Shown: one piece after another, positions 1-8,097 of the stretch
How positions within the stretch are numbered: position 1 is the first letter of the stretch
Layout of the letters: every line of letters begins with the position of its first letter
Notes under the pieces: generated by a model
The model's database searches: none
Seen by the model: only the letters and a program-made list of their open reading frames with translations
What the model was told of the DNA's origin: nothing
Position numbers and translations under genes: made by a program
NCBI GenBank assembly: GCA_016181105.1
Contig: JACOZX010000017.1
Coordinates: 1 to 38,533, forward strand
Length of the DNA stretch: 38,533 nucleotides
Direction of reading: 5' to 3'
DNA from: Candidatus Yanofskyibacteriota bacterium
Lineage (GTDB): Bacteria > Patescibacteriota > Minisyncoccia > 2-02-FULL-40-12 > IGHO2-12-FULL-4

Positions 1-99
1 TCTCAAAATAAAAATAGCAAAAATCGGCGCTAAAAGGCCAAAGGCGGAGTTCAATAAAAAATCAGATAAAACTAATTTTTTGATAACTCTGTTTACCAT
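1..99 (-). CDS. Probable MFS transporter, N-terminal fragment (cut by window edge)
   Basis: An ATG at 97-99 on the minus strand opens a frame that stays open for 33 codons to the window edge. The peptide starts MVNRVIKKLVLSDFLLNS and continues with FGLLAPIFAIFIL. A short basic N-terminus followed by a helix with a Gly-Leu-Leu-x-Pro-Ile-Phe core resembles the first transmembrane helix of major facilitator superfamily permeases. Only that helix is visible, so substrate and family are inferences. It is transcribed in the same direction as the genes that follow. About 90 bp separates it from the stop of the subtilase gene. Confidence 0.5.
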   Translation of the reverse strand, partial: MVNRVIKKLVLSDFLLNSAFGLLAPIFAIFILR

Positions 100-191
100 G
101 TTTCCATTATAAACAAAAACAAAAAAATCGCCAACACGGTAGACGATTTCAGAAAAAGTTGCCCCCAGAAACATTACCTCTGGTTTTATTA

Positions 192-1313
192 CTACTGCAC
201 TCTCGCAAAGCCAAAACCAGTGGAGTCGTCGTCCCCAAGCCCGTCTAAATCAAGTGAGTTAAGATGCAAAAAATTACGCAGGGAATCTGCCGGACTAGTT
301 TCTAAAGCAAAGAGCGGCCAGTATTTTGCCGCTAAACCGGTAACAAAAGGCGAGGCCATGGAAGTACCGGAAAGAATGGCATAGCCACCGTTTTTCCAAG
401 TTGATTCAACATTGACGCCCGGCGCCGCAAATTCCATATCCTGCTCTTCAACCACATAAGGCAGGGTTTGTGAGTTGATACCTCTGGAACTCCAATCCGG
501 TATTGCAAAATTTATACCAAAAGCTCCGACAGCCAAAACTTCTTTGGTGGCCGCCGGATAGTCAATACTTGCAAAGTATGGTCCGTCATTGCCGCCAGCC
601 GCTACAACCAAAACACCTTTTGTGGTCGCATAATTTATTGACTCGCTGATGAGCTGTGACGCCTTATCCGAACCCAAACTTATGTTAATAATGTTAATTC
701 CGCCGTCAGCTGCCGCGTTGATTGCGGCCGCAATATCGTCGGCATAGCAAGAGCCGCTTAAACCGCAAACTTTGAAAGCAAAAAGCGACACCTGCGGGGC
801 AATGCCGAATATACCCAAACCATCAGAACCCCCGTCAGCCGCAATAATTCCGGCTACATGAGTACCGTGGCCGTTCTTATCTTCACACTTGCCGTCAACT
901 ACCGGAAAACGCATATTTGTAAAATCCTTACACCCAACAATTCTATTTTTAAGATCGGTGTGTCCAACTGTAACACCGGTATCTAAAACAGCAACCTTGA
1001 CACCTTCCCCTCCGGAGGTTTTCAATATGAGAGGGTCTTTGTAGACATACTCCACGCCCCATGGGGTCTGATCGCTGGGAACAATACGAGTATTTTTAGA
1101 ACTTGGTTTCCCTTGAGGCAAAGCTTCTTTGACCTCCTCGGGTAAAATTTGCAAAACCGGCACAGGCTCAACCGACACCCCCAAAAGCTTGCCAAAACGA
1201 ATTTGCCAGTACTTTACCAAATAACGACTACCCTCTACCGCGCTAACAGAAGAAGGCGCTAATAGAGCTAGCGCCAGAAAACCATAAAAACAAAGGCTTT
1301 TGAGACTTTTCAT
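192..1313 (-). CDS. Secreted subtilisin-like serine protease (peptidase S8)
   Basis: This 373-residue protein begins with a signal peptide (MKSLKSLCFYGFLALALL, then A-P-S-S-V-S-A) and carries a complete S8 catalytic set: Asp111 in VAVLDTG, His149 in GHGTHVAG, the oxyanion Asn242 in AAGGN, and Ser318 in GTSMASP. The region between signal and catalytic domain (about 26-90) may be a short propeptide. It should cleave proteins outside the cytoplasmic membrane. The frame is open for 18 codons further upstream. I chose the ATG at 1313 because the signal peptide starts there and because an extended -10 promoter lies at 1326-1334, so the upstream ATG would not be in the transcript. Four cysteines (C128, C143, C183, C189) could form disulphides. 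The fold assignment is secure; the substrate is unknown. Confidence 0.93.
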   Translation of the reverse strand: MKSLKSLCFYGFLALALLAPSSVSAVEGSRYLVKYWQIRFGKLLGVSVEPVPVLQILPEEVKEALPQGKPSSKNTRIVPSDQTPWGVEYVYKDPLILKTSGGEGVKVAVLDTGVTVGHTDLKNRIVGCKDFTNMRFPVVDGKCEDKNGHGTHVAGIIAADGGSDGLGIFGIAPQVSLFAFKVCGLSGSCYADDIAAAINAAADGGINIINISLGSDKASQLISESINYATTKGVLVVAAGGNDGPYFASIDYPAATKEVLAVGAFGINFAIPDWSSRGINSQTLPYVVEEQDMEFAAPGVNVESTWKNGGYAILSGTSMASPFVTGLAAKYWPLFALETSPADSLRNFLHLNSLDLDGLGDDDSTGFGFARVQ

Positions 1314-1325
1314 AACTTTAAGCTT

Positions 1326-1334
1326 ATTATACCA
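1326..1334 (-). promoter_or_regulatory. Extended -10 promoter for the subtilase gene
   Basis: On the minus strand the sequence reads TGG-TATAAT, a perfect extended -10 box (TGnTATAAT). No good -35 hexamer lies 16-18 bp upstream, which is usual for extended -10 promoters. The predicted start of transcription is only about 6 nt before the ATG at 1313, so the mRNA would be almost leaderless. Confidence 0.6.
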
Positions 1335-1357
1335 GAATCCATCAAAAATTCTAGTAG

Positions 1358-1366
1358 TTATCCACA
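1358..1366 (+). other. Consensus DnaA box
   Basis: The 9-mer TTATCCACA matches the DnaA box consensus exactly. It sits about 25 bp upstream of the subtilase -10 element, inside a short dyad (CTAGT...ACTAG). It is a single box, so it does not mark an origin; it could regulate the promoter or be chance. Confidence 0.3.
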
Positions 1367-1387
1367 ACTAGTAAGCCCTGTAAGGAC

Positions 1388-2074
1388 TTAGTTTTTCTCA
1401 TCTTCTTCCGCCAAAATGCCGTTCAGACCGTCGCGTAACTTTTCAGTCCATTCCCTAATTTTTTGCTGAACAATAAGATAGCGGACAAAGTATCTTTTAA
1501 GCAAAATTTTTATTATGTAAATCAAGACGATTGCCAGAGCAAGAAAAATGAGGAAAAGGGTGAAGTCTTTAACAAAGGAAAAGAAAATCTTGAAACTTTC
1601 AGCAAAAAAATAACCGATAAAAACGGTAACAAACACCCACCCCACCGAACCGTAAAAGTTATATTTAAAAAACTTTTTTAAGTTATATTTTAATGAGCCG
1701 GATAAGATCATGGTCGCGATTTCTAAGCTGAAAGTAAATTTAGCAAACATAATCGCCCGGCCACTGTATTTTTCAAAGTACTCTTCAATCCTGTTAATAA
1801 TATTGTGGCTTATTTTGTTTTTGTGGCCCCATTTGTCTAAAGCTTTCGCTCCGCCGAAATATCCGACCAGATACCAAGCATAGCCGTTTAAAACGTGAGC
1901 GACTATCAAAAGAGGCAGGATAATCCACAACTCAACTTGTCCGCTTGAAGCGATAAAACCGGCCAAGACAAGAACATTCATCCCCTCAATAAACCCTCCC
2001 AAAAACAAAAATAAATATTTGTACGAAATTAGATAGGGAGCGTGGCTTTGTATAAAGTTTAATAAACTTTCCAT
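1388..2074 (-). CDS. DedA / VTT-domain membrane protein
   Basis: This 228-residue, strongly hydrophobic protein has the DedA (SNARE-associated/VTT) arrangement: a re-entrant N-terminal region with FIEGMNVLVLAGFIASSG, a central Tyr-Leu-Val-Gly-Tyr-Phe-Gly-Gly segment, the basic loop FEKYSGRAIMFAKFT, then C-terminal helices and a charged cytoplasmic tail (about 195-228). DedA proteins are linked to flipping or scrambling of phospholipids and undecaprenyl phosphate in the cytoplasmic membrane. The classic FxxR-(x2)-P motif is changed here (Gly-Arg-Ala-Ile-Met-Phe-Ala-Lys), so it is a divergent member. It starts 9 bp after the upstream O-antigen ligase-like gene and is probably co-transcribed with it. 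Confidence 0.8.
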   Translation of the reverse strand: MESLLNFIQSHAPYLISYKYLFLFLGGFIEGMNVLVLAGFIASSGQVELWIILPLLIVAHVLNGYAWYLVGYFGGAKALDKWGHKNKISHNIINRIEEYFEKYSGRAIMFAKFTFSLEIATMILSGSLKYNLKKFFKYNFYGSVGWVFVTVFIGYFFAESFKIFFSFVKDFTLFLIFLALAIVLIYIIKILLKRYFVRYLIVQQKIREWTEKLRDGLNGILAEEDEKN

Positions 2075-2083
2075 ATTTTTATG

Positions 2084-3391
2084 TCACGAACGTAACACCA
2101 TCGGTTCCGCTTCGGCCATTAAACCCAAAACTAACCAAAGGACGATTTGGCCTTGCTGGATAGTCCAAAGAAAATGGTCAAATAATCCCATGATTAAAAC
2201 AGAAGAAAATAATATTAAAAAAGAAAGTTGATGAAGTATCTTCAGGCCGGTTCTTTTAATGTAATAATAGACCAAAAAGAAAACAAAAGCCAAGAAAGAC
2301 AGAAGACCTAAAAATCCAGTTTCAGAGGCAATCAAAAGATAAATATTGTGCACCGGCTGATAAAGATACTCTTTGTCTAAAGTTAAGTTTTGCAGCATGT
2401 GCCAAACAAACTGGCCCGCCCCCAAACCCAAAAATGGGTGTGAAAAAGCCTCACTGCCGGCCAGCTTGTTATAAAAAACTCTCTCTGCAACCGCCAGGTC
2501 TTTATCAGAAAAACTTATCCTTGAACTTACCTGCGGCCACAAAAGAAAAGAAAAAATTAAAACAGTAAAACAGGAAATGCTGGCCAGATAAAGCACCCGC
2601 TTTCTAAAAATAGGACTAACGGGGTATCTCTTTCTCTTCAAAGAAACCAGGACAAGTCTTAAAATTAGTCCCAAAACCCACAGGCCAATTGCCACCCTGG
2701 AAAAAGTCAAAAGAAAACCAAATAAAATTGGGGCATACACCAAGAACAGGGTCCACAAAGGACGGGTTTTTTTCTCATACAAGTACCAGAAGTAGAAGAC
2801 AAAGATAGCGATAAAAAGCCAAGTTGCAAGAACATTGGGATGCGGAAATGTGCCGTAGGCCCTCAAAAACTTTTCACTTCCAAAAGGCACCACTGCAACG
2901 CCGTTAAAATTAGTTCTCAAAACAGACTCTCCGAGCAAGGTCAGACCCAGACTGTGCTGAAAAAAAGACTGCAAAATCCCTAAGACAGCCTGCAGAACTC
3001 CGGAAGCCAAGACTGAAGCTAAAACGTAAGCAGGCTTTAAGACACTTCTTAAAGCAAAACGAAAATAATAAAATAATGCGGAGAATTCCAAAATTTTCAC
3101 GACCTGATACAAGCCTAAAATTTTGTTGTCGGCGACAAAGATAGAAAGTCCGGATATAACAACAAAAAAGAGTAGAAAAAAATCTGCCGGTTTTGGCTTG
3201 GTCATTTGAGAAAATCCTCTCAAAGACCAACACAGAAACAAAAGAAATATCAGCAGGTCTGTAGCGTAAACAAATGCGGAAGTCCACTCATTAAAATTTG
3301 ACCTCGCCGAAGATTTCCAAAAGATAAACCTGGTTTGGAAAGGAATACAGAAAATGAAAAGATAAAAAATTATTCTTTCAACTTTATGCAT
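2084..3391 (-). CDS. O-antigen ligase / polymerase family membrane protein (Wzy_C-type)
   Basis: This 435-residue polytopic membrane protein has about 11-12 hydrophobic segments. A central segment reads GTFPHPNVLATWL and, after a long extracytoplasmic loop (about 280-345), there is PVHNIYLLIASETGFLG. The His-Asn-x-Tyr-Leu motif plus the downstream Gly-Leu-Leu helix is the signature of the O-antigen ligase/Wzy_C family (WaaL, PglL, teichuronic acid polymerases). Such proteins transfer or polymerise undecaprenyl-linked glycans on the outer face of the cytoplasmic membrane. Polymerase, ligase and protein O-glycosylase cannot be told apart from sequence alone. It lies between an amino-acid permease and a DedA gene with gaps of 23 and 9 bp. 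Confidence 0.82.
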   Translation of the reverse strand: MHKVERIIFYLFIFCIPFQTRFIFWKSSARSNFNEWTSAFVYATDLLIFLLFLCWSLRGFSQMTKPKPADFFLLFFVVISGLSIFVADNKILGLYQVVKILEFSALFYYFRFALRSVLKPAYVLASVLASGVLQAVLGILQSFFQHSLGLTLLGESVLRTNFNGVAVVPFGSEKFLRAYGTFPHPNVLATWLFIAIFVFYFWYLYEKKTRPLWTLFLVYAPILFGFLLTFSRVAIGLWVLGLILRLVLVSLKRKRYPVSPIFRKRVLYLASISCFTVLIFSFLLWPQVSSRISFSDKDLAVAERVFYNKLAGSEAFSHPFLGLGAGQFVWHMLQNLTLDKEYLYQPVHNIYLLIASETGFLGLLSFLAFVFFLVYYYIKRTGLKILHQLSFLILFSSVLIMGLFDHFLWTIQQGQIVLWLVLGLMAEAEPMVLRS

Positions 3392-3414
3392 CAGGTTATA
3401 AATAGTTCAGTGAA

Positions 3415-4542
3415 CTATATAAAAGCGAGCAAAACACCGGAAGCAAAAACGGCAATTACAAGATACCAAAACCATATGGGCATATTCAGAGAATACTCCG
3501 GAATACGATGCCCCATTCTTTTGACTTTGCTGTAAATAAGAACAAAGACTACAGACTGCAACCCGATAGCCACGGAACCGGCAAGCCCTATCACATTAAT
3601 AAAATTTCTGATGCCGAAAATAAATAAGAAAAACGGAGGCCAAAGAGCCAAAAACCAGGCAGTAAATTTGCCCAAACGAAAATCAAACTGAAAAGATTCC
3701 TGCAAAACCCGGCCTAAGTTAAGAAAAGAAGTGAAGATTGCCAAAACGCCAAAAATAGAACCGGCCAAGACGACTTTTGAACCGAGAAAAGAAGACAAAC
3801 CGGCAAATGCTTCGGGAGAAGTGACCTCTCCCGACACACCTACAACCAAAAAGGCAAAAATTAAATAAATAACCGGCGGGATTAAACTGCCCAAGATAAT
3901 AGATTTCTTCAAATTGAACTCCTGACCATCTAAAACTTCCCTCTGCAAAGCAACCGAAGACATGCCGCTTAAAGCAAAAAGTATGACCCCATAGGGCAAA
4001 AACCAGAAATCTTTATTCCAAAGAGTAAAGTTCTGAAAATTAACATGACCCGCTCCCCAAAAGACAATCAAAGATATTGATGCCACATAAAGAAAAGCCA
4101 TGAAAAGATCTACCGCTGAAACAGTCTTTAAACCGCCCAACAAAACAAAAGCCACTAAAAAGAAAAAAAACACGCTTAACGAGTCAGCCGAAACAAAAAA
4201 CTTAAAAGACAAGATGTTGGCAAGAAACTCCCCGCCGACGATGATATAAGCCAGAAGCGCGGAATAAATCCCAAGAACAAAAGTAAAAAAAGTTAATTTT
4301 TTAAAAAACTTGCCCAAATAGACATCGGCATAACCCACCAGCTGGTGAGCCTTGTCGGTACGCAAAATTATTTCTCCATAAGCCAGATTTAAAATAAGAG
4401 TTACCGCGCTTAAACCGATTAAAAACAAAAGGCCGGTTAAAAAACCAGCCTTTGAAAAAACAAATGGCACTCCAAAAATACCTACCCCAATAATACCCCC
4501 CACCAAAACAGCCGCCGCCGAGTATAATTTTTTGTTGGGCAT
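3415..4542 (-). CDS. Amino acid permease, APC superfamily (aromatic/HAAAP-like)
   Basis: This 375-residue protein has about 11 transmembrane segments and an N-terminal substrate-binding motif of APC-type carriers: AVLVGGIIGVGIFGVPF, the Gly-rich unwound part of helix 1. The layout, with the GIFGVP motif and a length below 400 residues, is closest to the tryptophan/tyrosine and hydroxy/aromatic amino acid permeases rather than to the 12-14 TM members. Uptake of an amino acid by symport is the expected role and fits a lineage with little amino-acid biosynthesis. The actual substrate cannot be read from the sequence. It lies 34 bp downstream of the MgtC-like gene in the lon run. Confidence 0.78.
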   Translation of the reverse strand: MPNKKLYSAAAVLVGGIIGVGIFGVPFVFSKAGFLTGLLFLIGLSAVTLILNLAYGEIILRTDKAHQLVGYADVYLGKFFKKLTFFTFVLGIYSALLAYIIVGGEFLANILSFKFFVSADSLSVFFFFLVAFVLLGGLKTVSAVDLFMAFLYVASISLIVFWGAGHVNFQNFTLWNKDFWFLPYGVILFALSGMSSVALQREVLDGQEFNLKKSIILGSLIPPVIYLIFAFLVVGVSGEVTSPEAFAGLSSFLGSKVVLAGSIFGVLAIFTSFLNLGRVLQESFQFDFRLGKFTAWFLALWPPFFLFIFGIRNFINVIGLAGSVAIGLQSVVFVLIYSKVKRMGHRIPEYSLNMPIWFWYLVIAVFASGVLLAFI

Positions 4543-4576
4543 AATATAGACCTTTTTCTATGCAAAAGGCCTTAAA

Positions 4577-5038
4577 TTATTTCTCAACCTCTTCGTCTTG
4601 GAGGCTTTGGTAAAGAATCCTGTTGCCCGTCTTTTTTTCCACGAGCCACAAAAAAGTCAAGATAAAGTAAACTACTAAAACAGAAAAAAACGCCTCGCGG
4701 TAAAAACCCATGCCTATCGTAATGCCGATTGCCGCCACCACCCATAAAGTAGCGGCCGTGGTGATACCGCGTATTTTTTGGCCTTGCTGAAGAATCACCC
4801 CGCCGCCGATGAAACCTATGCCAACCACAATATTTGAAATCATTCTGGTCGGATCTATAAGCGGGTTGTCGGAAAAAGAAGAAAGAGAAATAACAGTAAT
4901 TAAAGAAGCGCCCATGGCCACCAAGGCGTTAGTTCTTAGGCCGGCAGATTTGTGGGACCTTTCTCTTTCAAAACCGATAGCCGCTCCCAAAGCCGTTGCC
5001 AGCAGTATTCTTAAAAATGTTTCCGGAAATTCCAACAC
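4577..5038 (-). CDS. MgtC/SapB family membrane protein
   Basis: The 153-residue protein shows the MgtC N-terminal membrane domain: LLATALGAAIGFERERSHKSAG, then the conserved GLRTNALVAMGASLI, an Asp-Pro-Thr-Arg motif, VVGIGFIGGGVI, and ITTAATLWVVAAIGITIG. These are the hallmark motifs in the right order. The C-terminal ACT-like domain of full-length MgtC (about 230 residues) is absent, as in the short SapB-type form. Family members are linked to Mg2+ homeostasis and acid stress, partly by acting on F-ATPase or transporters, so the exact role here is open. It starts 14 bp after lon and is probably in the same transcript. Confidence 0.9.
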   Translation of the reverse strand: MLEFPETFLRILLATALGAAIGFERERSHKSAGLRTNALVAMGASLITVISLSSFSDNPLIDPTRMISNIVVGIGFIGGGVILQQGQKIRGITTAATLWVVAAIGITIGMGFYREAFFSVLVVYFILTFLWLVEKKTGNRILYQSLQDEEVEK

Positions 5039-5052
5039 AAATTAATTATCTC

Positions 5053-7377
5053 CTACTTTAGGGCTACTTTCAAGACGTCATCAACAGTTTGAGCGTAAAC
5101 AAACTTCAACGCCTTTCTTATCTTAACAGGAATATCCACAAGGTCTTTCTCGTTTGCTTGGGGAACAATGATGGTTTTCAGTCCGGCCCTGTGAGCCGCC
5201 AAAACTTTTTCTTTGATTCCGCCTATTTCCAAAACCTTGCCGCGAAGAGTTATTTCCCCGGTCATCCCCACGTCTTTGCGGACGGCTCTCTTGGTCAGCA
5301 TAGAGACAATCGCTGTAATCATGGCCACTCCGGCCGATGGACCGTCCTTTGGGATAGCGCCCGAAGGAATGTGAATGTGAATGTCTTCTTTGTAAAAATC
5401 ATTTTTAATTTTAAATTTTTCAGCGCTGGACCGGACATAGCTTAAAGCGGCGCTAACGGACTCTTTCATAACTTCTCCCAGATAACCCGTTAAAATCAGC
5501 TTGCCTTTGCCGGGCATTTTTGTCGCCTCAATTGACAGCACCTCTCCGCCCACAGGCGTCCAAGCAAGACCGGTGGCCACGCCTATCTCATCCTCTTTTT
5601 CTCCCTGTTGGTGGGTATATCTGGCCGGACCAAGAAACTGATGCAAAGTTTTGTCATTCACGATAAGCTTGTCCCGCGAACTGTTTTCCACGACGCGTCT
5701 TGTTACTTTCCTAAATATAGTAGCCAGCTTTCTCTCCAGCTCTCTGACACCTGCTTCGCTTGTATGTTTCCTTATGACGTCCAAAACCACTCCGTCACTC
5801 ATGGAAAAAGTTGTTGCCTTAAGTCCGTGCTGGCCGAAAAGCTTAGGAACAAGAAATTTTTTAGCGATGTAAAGTTTCTCATCTTCGGTATAGCCGGGAA
5901 ATTCAATAATTTCCAACCGGTCTCTTAAGGCCGGCGGAATCGTGTCCAGTCTGTTTGCTGTGGTTATAAAAATAACATCAGATAAATCAAACGGCACTTC
6001 CAGGTAGTTGTCTGAAAAAGAAAAATTTTGTTCGGGATCAAGGGCCTCCAGCAACGCCGCCGCCGGATCGCCCCTGAAATCTTGGCCAATCTTATCAATT
6101 TCATCCAGCATAAAAACCGGGTCTTTGGCGGACGCCGTGTGTATGCCCTGAATAATCCTGCCGGGCAAAGCGCCGACATAAGTTCTGCGATGGCCTCTTA
6201 ACTCGGCTTCGTCATGAAGACCGCCCAAGGAAATCCTGACAAATTTACGGCCCAAAGCATTGGCAATAGAGCGGCCAATGGAAGTCTTGCCGGTCCCCGG
6301 AGGACCGATGAAACAAAGGATAGGCCCTTTAACTTTTCCGACCTGCTTCTGCACAGCCAAGTACTCCAAAATTCTCTCTTTAACCTTATCCAAACCATAG
6401 TGGTCTTTATCCAAAACTTTACCGGCCTGTTTCAGGTCTATTGATTTTTTTGTGGCAATCGCCCAGGGCAGTTCAACCAGCCAGTCAAGATAAGTGCGGA
6501 GATAAGAAATCTCCGGACTGAACATGGGCATTTTTTCCAGACGACCAAGCTCCTTAACTGCCTTTTTTTCAACCTCCTTAGGCATACCTGATTTTTTTAT
6601 TTTCGTCCTTAGCTGTTCGTAATCTCCCTTTTCTCCCTCCATGCCGAGCTCTTTCTCTATGCTTTTTAACTGCTCTCGCAAGAAAATTTCTTTTTGCATC
6701 TTGCCAAGTTGTTTTTTAGTTTCTTTGGCAACCTTTTTTTCTGCTTCCAGAATCTCCAGTTCTCTGGTCAGGAAAAAGTTTATCCTCTTGAGAGCCTCGT
6801 TGAGATTTGTCGTTTCTAAAATATACTGCTGATCAAGCAAATCGAGATTAAGATTTACAGCAATCAAGTTAACAAGTTGTTCCGGTTCTTTAAGCTGGCT
6901 CAAAGTAAATAGGAAAGACGGCAAAACCGAAGAAAATATTTTGGCTTCAGTAACTTTTTTAAACTGCTCAATAATTGTCCTAATCAAAGCCTCGCTTTCA
7001 ACACTTTCTTTGTACTCCAATTCCACCGGCGCGATTTTAGCCTTGAAAAATGGTTCCTCTTGAGTAAACTCCAAAATTTTCACTCTTTTCAAGCCTTCCG
7101 CGTCAATCTTAAAAGAGCCGTCAGTCAAACGGTTGGTTGTGATAATATGTCCGATGGTCCCGATCTTAAACAAGTCCTTAGGTATGGCATCGTCGTGCAG
7201 ATTGCGCTGGGCGACAAAAATCATCTGGCCGTTATGGGCAGACAGGGATTGTTCAAGAGCGGTCACGGATTTAGACCTCTGCACCACAAGAGGAATAGCA
7301 ATACGAGGAAATAAAGCAACGTTTTTCAAGGCCATCAACGGCAATTCGTTGCTGATTAAATTATTAGTTACCGGCAT
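5053..7377 (-). CDS. lon: ATP-dependent Lon protease (endopeptidase La)
   Basis: Full-length 774-residue LonA: an N-terminal substrate-binding domain (about 10-200), a coiled-coil connector rich in Lys and Glu (about 200-300), an AAA+ module with Walker A GPPGTGKT (Lys364) and Walker B FMLDEIDK, and a C-terminal protease domain with Ser681 in DGPSAGVAM and Lys724 in GGIKEKVLAAH, spaced as in E. coli Lon (679/722). It degrades misfolded and regulatory proteins in the cytoplasm. The ATG at 7377 follows an AGGG Shine-Dalgarno with 5 nt spacing. A CIRCE-like operator overlaps its promoter, suggesting HrcA-type heat-shock control. It heads a possible five-gene run down to 1388. Confidence 0.98.
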   Translation of the reverse strand: MPVTNNLISNELPLMALKNVALFPRIAIPLVVQRSKSVTALEQSLSAHNGQMIFVAQRNLHDDAIPKDLFKIGTIGHIITTNRLTDGSFKIDAEGLKRVKILEFTQEEPFFKAKIAPVELEYKESVESEALIRTIIEQFKKVTEAKIFSSVLPSFLFTLSQLKEPEQLVNLIAVNLNLDLLDQQYILETTNLNEALKRINFFLTRELEILEAEKKVAKETKKQLGKMQKEIFLREQLKSIEKELGMEGEKGDYEQLRTKIKKSGMPKEVEKKAVKELGRLEKMPMFSPEISYLRTYLDWLVELPWAIATKKSIDLKQAGKVLDKDHYGLDKVKERILEYLAVQKQVGKVKGPILCFIGPPGTGKTSIGRSIANALGRKFVRISLGGLHDEAELRGHRRTYVGALPGRIIQGIHTASAKDPVFMLDEIDKIGQDFRGDPAAALLEALDPEQNFSFSDNYLEVPFDLSDVIFITTANRLDTIPPALRDRLEIIEFPGYTEDEKLYIAKKFLVPKLFGQHGLKATTFSMSDGVVLDVIRKHTSEAGVRELERKLATIFRKVTRRVVENSSRDKLIVNDKTLHQFLGPARYTHQQGEKEDEIGVATGLAWTPVGGEVLSIEATKMPGKGKLILTGYLGEVMKESVSAALSYVRSSAEKFKIKNDFYKEDIHIHIPSGAIPKDGPSAGVAMITAIVSMLTKRAVRKDVGMTGEITLRGKVLEIGGIKEKVLAAHRAGLKTIIVPQANEKDLVDIPVKIRKALKFVYAQTVDDVLKVALK

Positions 7378-7386
7378 AATAACCCT

Positions 7387-7414
7387 ATCTTATCAATTAG
7401 CAGTCTGGTGTCAA
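7387..7414 (-). promoter_or_regulatory. Sigma-70-type promoter of lon
   Basis: On the minus strand a perfect TTGACA (7409-7414) is followed after 16 bp by TAAGAT (7387-7392). The start of transcription would be near 7380, leaving a very short leader that includes the AGGG Shine-Dalgarno. The promoter lies inside the 70-bp gap between the LOG-like gene and lon, so lon need not depend on read-through. The -35 box lies within the spacer of the CIRCE-like repeat. Confidence 0.6.
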
Positions 7415-7423
7415 GAGTGCCAA
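7397..7423 (-). promoter_or_regulatory. CIRCE-like operator (HrcA binding site) upstream of lon
   Basis: The minus strand reads TTGGCACTC, nine bases, GACTGCTAA. The CIRCE consensus is TTAGCACTC-N9-GAGTGCTAA, so 16 of 18 arm positions match and the spacer length is exact. CIRCE is the operator of the heat-shock repressor HrcA, normally found before groES/groEL and dnaK. Here it overlaps the -35 box of lon, where a bound repressor would block RNA polymerase. hrcA itself is not in this window, so HrcA control is inferred. Confidence 0.7.
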
Positions 7424-7447
7424 TTAGGAGTTTGTTGGATACGCGGA

Positions 7448-8074
7448 CTACTCTCCTGTGTTATCAACTTCTCCCGGTTCCTTAAGTTCCTTCTTTATGA
7501 GTTCAGTGAGTTTAGAAATTAGTTCCTTAGGATTTTTACTAAAGACAACCTTTCCCGCACCATGGCGATGAGGGTCTTTGACATTTTCCAAAAGTCTGGC
7601 AATTTCTTCGGTCACTCCGCCGCTGCCTTCTAAAACACCGATGGGTTTGTTGTCCTCCAGAGCAATAGTAAATTCATTGAGCGTGCCAAAACCGCCGCAG
7701 GCAATAATAACAGCATCAGCCGCTTTGGTTAAAATCAAATTTCTGCCGGAGTAGTTGAAACCGGTATAAATTATAAAATCAAAGTTTTCTGTCGGCAAAC
7801 GATAAGATTTAACATGTTCGGCGTAAGTTGCCGCCGGTGAAATACCTATACTTACTCCGCCCTCCTCTTTAGCGCCTTTCGCCGCGGCATAAGGCGCGCC
7901 GGTAGTGGCGCCGGTAATCAAAATCCCGCCCTGTCTGACAACTTCACGGCCAATTTCTTCCGTCCTTTGAAATATGTCGGAAGAACAGATGCCGCAAGCT
8001 TTAGCAGAAGATTGGCCGCCTTCGTTGCACTTGCCCAAATCCGCCGAACCTGACACTACGAATTTATATTTCAT
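7448..8074 (-). CDS. LOG-like Rossmann-fold protein (SLOG superfamily)
   Basis: This 208-residue protein has a Rossmann-type nucleotide-binding fold: N-terminal YKFVVSGSADLG, GILITGATTGAPYAAAKGA, and a central CGGFGTLNEFTIALE that corresponds to the PGGxGTxxE motif of LOG ('lysine decarboxylase'-annotated) proteins. True LOG enzymes are cytokinin riboside monophosphate phosphoribohydrolases; more distant SLOG proteins bind nucleotides for sensing or uptake. The first Pro of the motif is Cys here, so enzymatic activity is uncertain. A Cys cluster near the N-terminus (CNEGGQSSAKACGICSS) is unusual for the family. The gene lies 23 bp after the MBL nuclease gene and is probably co-transcribed. 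Confidence 0.75.
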   Translation of the reverse strand: MKYKFVVSGSADLGKCNEGGQSSAKACGICSSDIFQRTEEIGREVVRQGGILITGATTGAPYAAAKGAKEEGGVSIGISPAATYAEHVKSYRLPTENFDFIIYTGFNYSGRNLILTKAADAVIIACGGFGTLNEFTIALEDNKPIGVLEGSGGVTEEIARLLENVKDPHRHGAGKVVFSKNPKELISKLTELIKKELKEPGEVDNTGE

Positions 8075-8097
8075 AATAAAATTTTAACAAAATAATA

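Noticed and set aside
130-185. Possible degenerate copy of the uvrB-truB element near the window start
   Set aside because: A shared 14-mer (TCAGAAAAAGTTGC) and CATTA-CCTCT occur but in the wrong order and without arms; likely chance.
1314-1367. 18-codon upstream extension of the subtilase
   Set aside because: It lies across and upstream of the extended -10 promoter, and the signal peptide begins at 1313.
5089-7522. Several plus-strand frames of 60-130 codons opposite lon
   Set aside because: Antisense shadows of a highly conserved gene without ribosome sites or family motifs.
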